A stretch of DNA of 5,464 nucleotides, taken from assembly GCA_003140785.1 (NCBI GenBank), contig PLKY01000290.1, forward strand, positions 1 through 5,464, given 5' to 3'. Below are positions 1 through 5,464 of the stretch, piece after piece. The position numbers were made by a program, and so were the translations under genes. The notes beneath the pieces were generated by a model. That model saw only the letters and a program-made list of their open reading frames with translations, was not told where the DNA came from and made no database searches. The stretch comes from Acidobacteriaceae bacterium (GTDB lineage: Bacteria; Acidobacteriota; Terriglobia; Terriglobales; Acidobacteriaceae). The number at the start of each line of letters is the position of its first letter. The first letter of the stretch is position 1.

Positions 1-795
1 GCCCATCGGGCGATGCAGCCGCTTTTCCAAAATCTCGCGCGTGAACTTAACCGCCGCCGCACGCTCCGGATCGCTGGTGCGGTCGGCTTTGTTGATCACC
101 AGGATCAAGTCCTGAACTTGCGTGCCGATTGATTCCACCAGCGCCAACTCCTCGCCCCCAATCGGCGGATCGGCTCCAACCACAACCAATGCTGCATCAA
201 TGTGAGGAATGAACGCCTGCGTGGTAGCCGTATTTCCGGTAAAGACCGAACCCAAACCTGGCGTGTCCACAAAACACATGCCTGAGGACAACAGGGGACT
301 GGGTACGAATACCTCTGCGCCGTCCACGACCTTTTTGTTTTCGGGGTTCAGTTCTTCGGTCACGTACTCTTTCAAGTCGCTCATGGCAACGTCCCGCCAA
401 GCCCCGTCTCGCATGCGAACGCGCGCGTGAAGTGCGTCGCCAAACCGAATCACGGTAGGCACCGCCGTGACCGGAACAAACCCGGTCGGAACAACTGCGT
501 AGCCGACCAGAGCGTTGAGCAGGGTGGATTTGCCTCGCTTGAACTGACCGACACAAACTACATAGAAGCGTCCTTCGGAAATCCGCGCTGCCAGCTCACC
601 TGCTTCCTCGGCGACCAGCTGAGCCCCAAGTTCCTGAGCCAGACTGGCAAGTCGCAGCAGACGGGAAGCGCCGTTCATAGACACGGGTGTCGCGGTTGGA
701 ACGCTGCCGTGATCTTGCACGCGATCCGAGGGGAGCGCGGCACAATTATCCAGCGCGGAGTGAGCCATCATCTCCATCTGGGCCCTGTTAGACAT
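1..795 (-). CDS. dynamin-like GTPase, N-terminal part (cut by window edge)
   Basis: The frame is open from an ATG at 795 to the window edge, giving 265 residues without a stop; the C-terminus lies outside. A complete dynamin-type G domain is visible: P-loop GQFKRGKS at residues 83-90, a switch I region PVTAVPT at 108-114 with a candidate G2 Thr110, DTPGLGS at 177-183, and NKAD at 235-238. Only about 80 residues precede the P-loop, partly helical. Family knowledge: bacterial dynamin-like proteins hydrolyse GTP to remodel or hold membranes. The ATG overlaps the stop of the upstream DUF190 gene by 8 nt (ATGTCTAA) and has no clear Shine-Dalgarno, which suggests translational coupling. An alternative Met at 777 follows a weak AGGG. 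It is a paralogue of the other GTPase in this operon, with the same motif spacing. The specific membrane or cargo is unknown. Confidence 0.88.
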   Translation of the reverse strand, partial: MSNRAQMEMMAHSALDNCAALPSDRVQDHGSVPTATPVSMNGASRLLRLASLAQELGAQLVAEEAGELAARISEGRFYVVCVGQFKRGKSTLLNALVGYAVVPTGFVPVTAVPTVIRFGDALHARVRMRDGAWRDVAMSDLKEYVTEELNPENKKVVDGAEVFVPSPLLSSGMCFVDTPGLGSVFTGNTATTQAFIPHIDAALVVVGADPPIGGEELALVESIGTQVQDLILVINKADRTSDPERAAAVKFTREILEKRLHRPMG

Positions 796-1144
796 TCGCC
801 GATTCGTTAGTTGAAGTCCGCGAGTATCGAATAACCTCGACACGAGACATGGCGATCAGGCCCTCTTCAACCATGTCGTCGAGATGGGGGATCAGTTTTT
901 CGATCTGTTCCTCGCGATCAATGACAGTCAGCATGATCGGTGCGTCCTTGGAAAATGTCCAATGACTTGCGTGATGAATCCTAGTGCTGGCCCCATAGCC
1001 TTCGATCCCTCGATAGACGGTCGCGCCGGCGATCCCCAGTTCCATGCATTTGGAGACAATCGCTTCATGGAGGGGTTTGCCCTGCCATTTGTCAGCCTCG
1101 CCGAAATGAATACGCAACATGCGCGCCTGAAATTGGTCTTTCAT
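788..1144 (-). CDS. DUF190 (PII-like) protein, single domain
   Basis: This 118-aa protein matches the DUF190 family (PF02641), which has a GlnB/PII-like fold. Diagnostic stretches are LRIHFGEADKWQGKPLHEAI near the N-terminus, GATVYRGIEGYGASTRIH in the middle, and the DDMVEEGLI plus VEVIRY C-terminal strand region. Length fits a one-domain member. PII-like proteins usually act as trimeric ligand-binding regulators of transporters or enzymes; the ligand and partner of DUF190 proteins are not generally settled. I chose the ATG at 1144 because GAGG lies 7 nt upstream. An ATG at 1162 would overlap the previous stop as ATGA and add six residues, but its purine-rich stretch sits too close to the start. 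The gene closely follows a two-domain DUF190 gene and overlaps the downstream GTPase by 8 nt. Its sequence is closer to the second domain of that neighbour than to the first. Confidence 0.9.
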   Translation of the reverse strand: MKDQFQARMLRIHFGEADKWQGKPLHEAIVSKCMELGIAGATVYRGIEGYGASTRIHHASHWTFSKDAPIMLTVIDREEQIEKLIPHLDDMVEEGLIAMSRVEVIRYSRTSTNESANV

Positions 1145-1158
1145 GATTGAACCTCGGC

Positions 1159-1902
1159 TCATTCCTGAGCGCTTCCCGACACCGACTCTGGCAGATCAAC
1201 GTCCAGTGCACGGTAGGAATACTTGATGATGTCCACATCTGAAAACACGACTAATCCTTCTTCCACCATCTGTTCCACAAGCGGAAGGAAGGATCGAAGC
1301 TTCTCCTCCGTATCGACCGCCGAAAGCATGATGGAACAATCGTGGGACAGGTGGAGGGCCTTGTCCTTGTGAATTCGGCGATGAGCCCCATAGCCGAGAA
1401 TGCCGCGGTAAACCGTGACACCGGCTATGTCGTTGGCACGCATAGCTTCGACAAGGGCTTGGTAGAGAGGTTTATCTTTCCAGCGATCCGATTCGCCAAT
1501 ATAGATGCGCATCATCTTTGCTTTCCCCTCCATCTTCAGATGCGCAGGAGCAGTTGCCTTTTTCGGCTTCGAGACCTGCGCGGGCTTGGCCAGAGTAGTT
1601 TCCTGGACCTCGATCATTCCGCTTCCAGCTAACTCCTCCAGCTTTCCAAGGATCTCGTTGACCTTTTCGCGAGATTCGATGAACTCAATCTTCAGCGGAA
1701 GATTGTCCGAGATCTCAACAACGCTGGCGGAGTGCATGTGGTGATCCGCGCCGAACCCGGCTATCCCCTTTAGCACGGTTGCTCCGGAAACTCCGCGGTA
1801 GAAAAGGAAGTCGAGGATGCTCGAATACGTTGGGACCCCGTGATGCGTCGATCCCTCGCTCAGATAGATGGAAACCTTTATTGCCTTTCCGGCACTCAAC
1901 AT
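1159..1902 (-). CDS. tandem DUF190 (PII-like) protein, two domains
   Basis: This 247-aa protein carries two DUF190 domains. Domain 1 spans about residues 7-102, with a divergent signature GATVLKGIAGFGADHHMH. Domain 2 spans about 131-230, with canonical RIYIGESDRWKDKPLYQAL and GVTVYRGILGYGAHRRIH. They are joined by a Lys/Ala/Pro-rich linker at about 103-128. Domain 1 lacks the usual GESDRW-KPL start and reads YLSEGSTHHGVPTY instead, so its ligand site may differ. The start at 1902 is set by GGGAGG at 1907-1912, four nt upstream of the ATG. The frame stays open for 83 codons further upstream, but that stretch overlaps the preceding gene in another frame and has no DUF190 similarity. DUF190 genes are known to occur beside crcB in other bacteria. 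A regulatory role toward the channel or the GTPases is inference. Confidence 0.9.
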   Translation of the reverse strand: MLSAGKAIKVSIYLSEGSTHHGVPTYSSILDFLFYRGVSGATVLKGIAGFGADHHMHSASVVEISDNLPLKIEFIESREKVNEILGKLEELAGSGMIEVQETTLAKPAQVSKPKKATAPAHLKMEGKAKMMRIYIGESDRWKDKPLYQALVEAMRANDIAGVTVYRGILGYGAHRRIHKDKALHLSHDCSIMLSAVDTEEKLRSFLPLVEQMVEEGLVVFSDVDIIKYSYRALDVDLPESVSGSAQE

Positions 1903-1906
1903 AAGT

Positions 1907-1912
1907 CCTCCC
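1907..1912 (-). promoter_or_regulatory. ribosome binding site of the tandem DUF190 gene
   Basis: GGGAGG directly follows the TGA of the upstream gene and lies 4 nt before the ATG at 1902. It decides the start against the long open extension upstream. Confidence 0.8.
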
Positions 1913-2479
1913 TCAGGAATGTAGTCCGCGTTGCGAGACAAGGAATTCGGCTGCGCGGCCGAGCGCGCCCCATCCGGCTCTGTCCAGCTCCTTTTCATCG
2001 CGCAGATGTTCGAGTTCCTGCGCGAGCTGCTGGCGATAGTTTTCGATGATTGTGTCGATTCGTGCGGCAAGCACTGGCGAAACCTGCCGCCGCAGTTTGA
2101 ACCCATGTGGAATACACAACACCGGATTTGCTCTGAGCCAATCCGATACATCCGTCCGATGGATACAACTCACAAATTCGCGAATTCGCCGGTCCTCCTC
2201 CGCAACAATTTCACTGCAGATGTCGCATGCGGTAACTTCTTTGGAAACCGGCGCCGGCTCATCGACCAGCTTGATGAAAACCTGAGCGGCTGTCAACGCG
2301 TTCTGGACTGCCGCCAGTCCCCAAGTGTGGAAGTTGCAGAGGCGGTGGGTTTCCTTTTCTGGGCGATTTTGCAAACGTGCGGCCTGATACTCCTTCAGAA
2401 AGCGGCAGAAAGGACAACCGGATTCCTGGAGCACGTCTAGGATTGATTCGTAAAAAACGAGCTGCTTTTGTGTTCTCAT
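1913..2479 (-). CDS. Cys/His-rich small protein, DUF6062-like
   Basis: This 188-aa protein has four spaced Cys/His pairs: C22-x2-C25, C48-x2-H51, C85-x2-C88 and C122-x2-H125. The CxxC then CxxH order is repeated twice, which suggests two metal-binding (probably zinc) units or a duplicated half-domain. The contexts GCPFCRFL, LCNFHTWGL, CDICSEI and LCIPHGFKL, plus a C-terminal helix ending RAAEFLVSQRG, resemble what I recall of DUF6062-type proteins; that family name is a tentative match. No signal peptide or membrane segment is evident, so it is probably cytosolic. The start at 2479 is supported by GGAG 8 nt upstream and by a TGATG junction with the crcB stop (one shared base); an in-frame ATG at 2512 lies inside crcB. 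No function can be assigned. Its place between crcB and the PII-like genes suggests a role in the same module, for example as a metal- or redox-sensitive partner. Confidence 0.82.
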   Translation of the reverse strand: MRTQKQLVFYESILDVLQESGCPFCRFLKEYQAARLQNRPEKETHRLCNFHTWGLAAVQNALTAAQVFIKLVDEPAPVSKEVTACDICSEIVAEEDRRIREFVSCIHRTDVSDWLRANPVLCIPHGFKLRRQVSPVLAARIDTIIENYRQQLAQELEHLRDEKELDRAGWGALGRAAEFLVSQRGLHS

Positions 2480-2853
2480 CAGAGGATCTCCGCAATCGCA
2501 GAGCCGAACCAAACTGCAGCCAGCCCCAAAATAAGGCTACTGACTGCATAGAGGACGGCCATTAAGAAAGCGCCGGTTCGAATCGTGGAAAGAGTCTCCC
2601 ACTCATAGGTTGAAAACGTGCTATACGCACCTATAAAGCCGACTGGAACGAGAAATCTCCATGCCGGGTTCAGCTCCACTCGCTTGGCCAGGAAGGTGAG
2701 CGAGAAACCGATAATCACGCAGGCCGTGATATTGATGACAAAAGTCCCGTAGGGAAACTTCGTGCCCATTCGGCCGGCAATAGTCGAGCCGACCCAATAC
2801 CTGGCCATGGAACCGAGCGCACCGCCAAACGCAATAAGAAAGTACTTCTGCAA
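2479..2853 (-). CDS. crcB: fluoride channel CrcB/Fluc
   Basis: This 124-aa protein has four hydrophobic segments (about residues 4-20, 35-56, 67-82 and 94-118) and the family landmarks GGALGSMARY at 10-19, GTFVIN with Asn41, and GFIGAYSTFSTYEWET at 72-87. Fluc proteins of this length work as antiparallel dual-topology dimers in the inner membrane and let fluoride leave the cytoplasm, with a central sodium ion. The Phe-box position F80 is kept, while the second aromatic, usually Phe, is Tyr83. The start is TTG at 2853: no ATG fits before the conserved N-terminus, and GGAGG at 2862-2866 lies 8 nt upstream. That Shine-Dalgarno overlaps the TAG of the upstream GTPase gene, 12 nt away, so coupling is likely. 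The stop shares one base with the next ATG (TGATG). Confidence 0.95.
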   Translation of the reverse strand: MQKYFLIAFGGALGSMARYWVGSTIAGRMGTKFPYGTFVINITACVIIGFSLTFLAKRVELNPAWRFLVPVGFIGAYSTFSTYEWETLSTIRTGAFLMAVLYAVSSLILGLAAVWFGSAIAEIL

Positions 2854-2861
2854 ACCTATAA

Positions 2862-2866
2862 CCTCC
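2862..2866 (-). promoter_or_regulatory. ribosome binding site for the TTG start of crcB
   Basis: GGAGG overlaps the last base of the upstream TAG stop codon and lies 8 nt before the TTG at 2853. It supports the non-ATG start and indicates termination-reinitiation coupling with the GTPase gene. Confidence 0.8.
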
Positions 2867-4959
2867 TAGCCCTGTTGGACGATTGCCAGACTGCCCTCTT
2901 TCGCAGTCCAGGTCCTCAGAGTGGTTAGATCGTGCTCAAGTTGAGGCATGTCAATATGGTCCGTTGAATTGCCAGCGATCCTTTGAAGCTGGACCCGATA
3001 CGCTTCCGCATGCGAGTTGATCAGGAGCACCAGCCTGCTAACGAAATGATTGCTCCATTGCGAAAGCGCACTGCCATAAAGATGAAGAGCCTGTTTTAGC
3101 TCGACTCCAATGCTGTCCCGTAGACTACTCAGGATTCGGGCGCGAGCCACACCTGTCCCCAGAAGCATCCAGCCAGTCAAACTGACGTCATGTGGCGACG
3201 CTTGAAGTTCAAATCGTGGTACATCGCGCAACAAGCCCTCCAACTCATCTAGCTGTGGCATGTCAGATCGGCTCATCTCCCATGCCACACCTTGCAACGT
3301 GTCAATAGCGCGCTTGCCAACGTTGCGGGCACTCTCCAATCCATGTGCTACGGATTCGCGCACGGCACCATACAGCCAATCTGATAGCTGAGCGGCAGTA
3401 ACACGGGAGGTAGAATTCGCTTCCATCCAGGAGATCGCGCTTTCTGCCACTTGACTGAGAATTGCGTCCGGCATTTCACCGAGAGCGAAGAAGGCGTGAT
3501 CGAGAACTGTACGTAGTTCTCCGACCTCACCAGTCACAAGGCGCAGTCGCTCTTCGAGGCTTTGTGCATCGGCTGGGAGATTGCGGCCACGTCGGTTCTT
3601 CTGGTCAAGAGCTGTCTCAAGGGCCGCCGTCACCGCCTCACGCAATGCGCCAATCTTTCTGGCCGCGGAACTGGCACGGAGGCTCCGCGCCTCATTGAAC
3701 CTGGGAAGTAGCTCCTGGTCGAAGAAGTTATCGAGCAATGCGGATTGTTCTGGGAGCGAACTCACCGGATGGACGCTTACTTCGAAGCCCAGTTCCTGCT
3801 GCAGTTGTTGATGGATATAACTGGTGATCCTTTGGATATCTTCATCTGCCAACAGGTCGGCCTTGCTGAGTAAGACAATTGCTGGAATCGCGGCCTCGTA
3901 GAGCAGGCGTAGCGTTCCGATGTCTTCCTCGTTCAACGTAGCTCCCGCGTCAATCAGCAGCAATGCGAGATCGCAGGATGGGAGGTACGCGAGGGTTTCC
4001 GCGGCGCCCCGTTTCGCCAAAGAGCCAAGCCCCGGCGTATCGACCAGCACAATCCCTTGTTTGAGCCGCAGCGAGGGGACCTGGACCACCGCTCGGGCGA
4101 CATTGCGGGAGTTGCCAGGATTCCCCTGTTCCGACACCAGACTCCCAAAGTCCTCGACACTGACAGTCTCCGAGCGCCCGCTCCCAAACGTTACGACTGC
4201 ATGCAGAGTTGTCCCATATTGCAACCTCGTGGGAACCGCAGTAATTGGCAGAACGCCGACCGGCAGCACACTGGTATTGAGCAGCGCATTCAGCAGCGAC
4301 GATTTGCCGCTGCTGACCCTTCCGAACAGCGCCACTTCCAGGTTGTTGTCTTCCAGTCGCGATGCGAGTGAATCGATGCGTGGCCGGAATTCCACCATCC
4401 CGTTGCGCGTGACGACTTCCTCGATGAAGCGCAAAAGCGACACGTCGAATCCTGTCTCCTCCAGTTTCCGCAGACGGGCCTCCAGATTCGTTCCCAGGTT
4501 CTGGCGGAGATAACGTTCCATACTTGCGACCAGAGACCGAAGCTCATGAACAACACCGTTCAATTCGCCCACCGCATCTTCCGGGACTGATCCACAGCCG
4601 CTCATATAGCTTGGCCTGAGTTCTTCAATTGCAATGTCGACAAACGCCAGGTCTGTCAGCACCGATCGTGTCACTGGAATCTCCGGCGGATCAGGCTTCA
4701 TGTGTTGCCAGTCCAGAGCCCGAAGCAGTTGAGAGCGGAGACGTCCAATATGGTCTTCGATAACTCGAATCTGGGCAGGCGGAACGTCCAAGACGTAGCG
4801 CGGAAACGGAGACTGCGATGCCGCCGAGTGAAGAGCTTGTTCGATATCAGAAAGCAGTTTGTCAATGTACTTGCAGGTGACGTTCAGTCGCCGCTGCTGC
4901 GCATCGTTCAGCGCCCCTCGTTCTCGCGCTCTTACATTTTCCGGTTTCGGTTCGGGCAT
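2866..4959 (-). CDS. dynamin-like GTPase (697 aa)
   Basis: A large GTPase with a long helical N-terminal region (about residues 1-205), then a dynamin-type G domain: P-loop GRVSSGKS at 213-220, PITAVPT at 238-244 with a candidate G2 Thr240, DTPGLGS at 307-313, and SKAD at 365-368 in the G4 position. A predicted helical stalk follows to the C-terminus, with a moderately hydrophobic stretch at about 593-606 (LTGWMLLGTGVA) that might serve as a membrane-contacting tip. No signal peptide or clear transmembrane span is seen. Bacterial dynamins bind and remodel membranes on GTP hydrolysis. The start at 4959 follows GGAGG with 4 nt spacing; an ATG at 5031 would add 24 residues but lies inside the riboswitch-like RNA and lacks family features. 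It is the first gene after that RNA and is followed 12 nt later by crcB, an unusual partner for a dynamin. An alternative reading is a stress-linked GTPase that does not remodel membranes. Confidence 0.9.
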   Translation of the reverse strand: MPEPKPENVRARERGALNDAQQRRLNVTCKYIDKLLSDIEQALHSAASQSPFPRYVLDVPPAQIRVIEDHIGRLRSQLLRALDWQHMKPDPPEIPVTRSVLTDLAFVDIAIEELRPSYMSGCGSVPEDAVGELNGVVHELRSLVASMERYLRQNLGTNLEARLRKLEETGFDVSLLRFIEEVVTRNGMVEFRPRIDSLASRLEDNNLEVALFGRVSSGKSSLLNALLNTSVLPVGVLPITAVPTRLQYGTTLHAVVTFGSGRSETVSVEDFGSLVSEQGNPGNSRNVARAVVQVPSLRLKQGIVLVDTPGLGSLAKRGAAETLAYLPSCDLALLLIDAGATLNEEDIGTLRLLYEAAIPAIVLLSKADLLADEDIQRITSYIHQQLQQELGFEVSVHPVSSLPEQSALLDNFFDQELLPRFNEARSLRASSAARKIGALREAVTAALETALDQKNRRGRNLPADAQSLEERLRLVTGEVGELRTVLDHAFFALGEMPDAILSQVAESAISWMEANSTSRVTAAQLSDWLYGAVRESVAHGLESARNVGKRAIDTLQGVAWEMSRSDMPQLDELEGLLRDVPRFELQASPHDVSLTGWMLLGTGVARARILSSLRDSIGVELKQALHLYGSALSQWSNHFVSRLVLLINSHAEAYRVQLQRIAGNSTDHIDMPQLEHDLTTLRTWTAKEGSLAIVQQG

Positions 4960-4993
4960 GACTCCTCCAAGTTTTCTCCAGCTTCGAGGAGTC
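4960..4993 (-). promoter_or_regulatory. Shine-Dalgarno-sequestering hairpin (expression platform)
   Basis: GACUCCUC (4993-4986) is perfectly complementary to GAGGAGUC (4967-4960), which holds the ribosome binding site and ends directly at the ATG. The stem can extend past one G-G mismatch by AAG/CUU, leaving a 10-nt loop. No U-tract follows, so this is a translation switch rather than a terminator. Its 5' strand is the same segment needed for the aptamer pseudoknot, so the two structures are mutually exclusive. Confidence 0.75.
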
Positions 4994-5036
4994 ATCTGTC
5001 CAGGCAGACAGCTATAGGTGGACTCCAACACCCACC
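4986..5036 (-). promoter_or_regulatory. candidate fluoride riboswitch aptamer (crcB-motif-like)
   Basis: Hairpin P1 pairs GGUGG (5036-5032) with CCACC (5021-5017) around a loop ending GGAGU (5026-5022). After the short joiner UAUAG, a second hairpin pairs CUGUC (5011-5007) with GACAG (5000-4996), and AUGACUCCU follows. ACUCC (4992-4988) complements the GGAGU loop, giving the pseudoknot that defines fluoride riboswitches. The 3' AUGACUCCU matches my recollection of the conserved crcB-motif end. The P1 loop is about 4 nt longer than usual and reads GUGUUGGAGU, so the usual GAUG at the 5' side of that loop is not clearly preserved; this is the main reason for caution. The context, with crcB second in the operon and eno just upstream, favours the call. 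Predicted behaviour: fluoride stabilises the pseudoknot and frees the ribosome binding site. Confidence 0.72.
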
Positions 5037-5044
5037 GTTCCGTG

Positions 5045-5464
5045 CTATGCCTTTACCGGCTTGTGCCAACGCTCGTAGACGCTGGCGCCTGCGTAGCGGG
5101 CTTTTGAACCAAGCTCATGCTCGATCTCCAAAAAGCGGTTGTACTTCGCGATGCGCTCGCCGCGGCTGGTCGAACCCGTCTTAATCTGACCCATTCCTGC
5201 AGCCACAGCCAGGTCGGCAATGCTTGTATCATCTGTTTCGCCGGAACGATGAGAGATGACTGCGCCGTATCCATTTTCGCGGGCAATCTGGATGCATTCG
5301 AGCGTCTCCGTCAGCGTGCCGATCTGGTTGAGCTTGATGAGAATGGCATTGGCAATGCCGTCTTTGATGCCCTGGCGAAAGATCGTTGGGTCGGTGACAA
5401 AGTTGTCATCGCCGATCAACTGAATCCGGCCCCCAAGCGTCTTGGTCAGATGCTGCCAGCCGGC
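5045..5464 (-). CDS. eno: enolase, C-terminal third (cut by window edge)
   Basis: The last 139 residues of phosphopyruvate hydratase, which interconverts 2-phosphoglycerate and phosphoenolpyruvate in glycolysis. Visible active-site elements, numbered within the fragment: GDD at 18-20 (magnesium ligand region), ILIKLNQIG with the catalytic base Lys44, SHRSGET at 71-77, and QIKTGS with Lys95, followed by the usual RIAKYNR. The fragment therefore looks functional; about 290 N-terminal residues lie outside the window, given a usual length near 430. The C-terminal tail ends in SVYERWHKPVKA and stops with TAG only 8 nt before the riboswitch-like stem. Enolase is inhibited by fluoride together with phosphate and magnesium, so its position ahead of a fluoride channel operon is meaningful. 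This RNA lies after eno and would not control eno itself. Confidence 0.97.
   Translation of the reverse strand, partial: AGWQHLTKTLGGRIQLIGDDNFVTDPTIFRQGIKDGIANAILIKLNQIGTLTETLECIQIARENGYGAVISHRSGETDDTSIADLAVAAGMGQIKTGSTSRGERIAKYNRFLEIEHELGSKARYAGASVYERWHKPVKA

Noticed and set aside
197..556. A 119-aa minus-strand frame overlapping the second GTPase
   Set aside because: It is Arg-rich and out of frame with the GTPase, whose frame carries all four G motifs.
1903..2151. An 83-residue upstream extension of the tandem DUF190 protein
   Set aside because: It overlaps the Cys-rich gene in another frame, has no DUF190 similarity, and GGGAGG precedes the ATG at 1902.
2854..2865. A separate riboswitch or promoter just ahead of crcB
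   Set aside because: Only 12 nt separate the GTPase stop from the TTG, filled by the Shine-Dalgarno sequence and spacer.
3920..4513. Plus-strand open frames, the longest 197 aa here and another of 169 aa at 1931-2440
   Set aside because: They are antisense to well-supported genes, are rich in Ser/Arg as expected of shadow frames, and show no family motif.
4960..4993. Intrinsic terminator between eno and the GTPase
   Set aside because: The hairpin is strong, but it is followed directly by the start codon and has no U-tract.
4960..5031. A 24-residue N-terminal extension of the large GTPase starting at 5031
   Set aside because: It lies within the riboswitch-like RNA, has no supporting ribosome binding site, and the ATG at 4959 has a strong one.
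5011..5060. Promoter at the eno 3' end using TTGGCA with CATAGC or TATAGC
   Set aside because: The spacings do not fit a sigma-70 promoter, so nothing convincing could be called.

Overview
All seven genes in this window lie on the minus strand, so transcription runs from high to low coordinates. They are packed so tightly that they look like one operon. In transcription order: the C-terminal third of enolase (eno, cut by the window edge), an 85-nt gap holding a candidate fluoride-type riboswitch, a 697-aa dynamin-like GTPase, a fluoride channel (crcB/fluC) with a TTG start, a Cys/His-rich small protein, a protein with two PII-like DUF190 domains, a single-domain DUF190 protein, and the first 265 residues of a second dynamin-like GTPase that runs off the other edge. 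After the riboswitch the junctions are +12, -1, +10, +14 and -8 nt, which implies cotranscription and in places translational coupling. No tRNA, rRNA, CRISPR array, insertion sequence or gene-free stretch above 300 nt was seen.

The coherent theme is fluoride. Enolase is a classic fluoride-inhibited enzyme and CrcB/Fluc exports fluoride. The eno-GTPase gap can fold as a crcB-motif-like RNA: a hairpin with GGAGU in its loop, a second hairpin, then AUGACUCCU, whose ACUCC can form a pseudoknot with the loop. The same GACUCCUC strand is perfectly complementary over 8 nt to GAGGAGUC, which contains the Shine-Dalgarno sequence and ends directly at the GTPase ATG. This is a complete translational on-switch architecture. 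It would place the GTPase first, and the coupled genes behind it, under fluoride control.

The less expected part is the company crcB keeps. It sits between two dynamin-like GTPases whose G1-G3 and G3-G4 spacings are identical (94 and 58 residues), three PII-like domains, and a protein with a repeated CxxC...CxxH pattern. My inference is a fluoride-responsive membrane maintenance or channel-control module: paired bacterial dynamins acting at the membrane and DUF190 proteins as possible regulators of the channel or GTPases. None of that function is proven by the sequence.

The organism is a bacterium of moderate GC content. The enolase C-terminus and operon style suggest an environmental lineage such as Acidobacteriota, but that assignment is a low-confidence impression.
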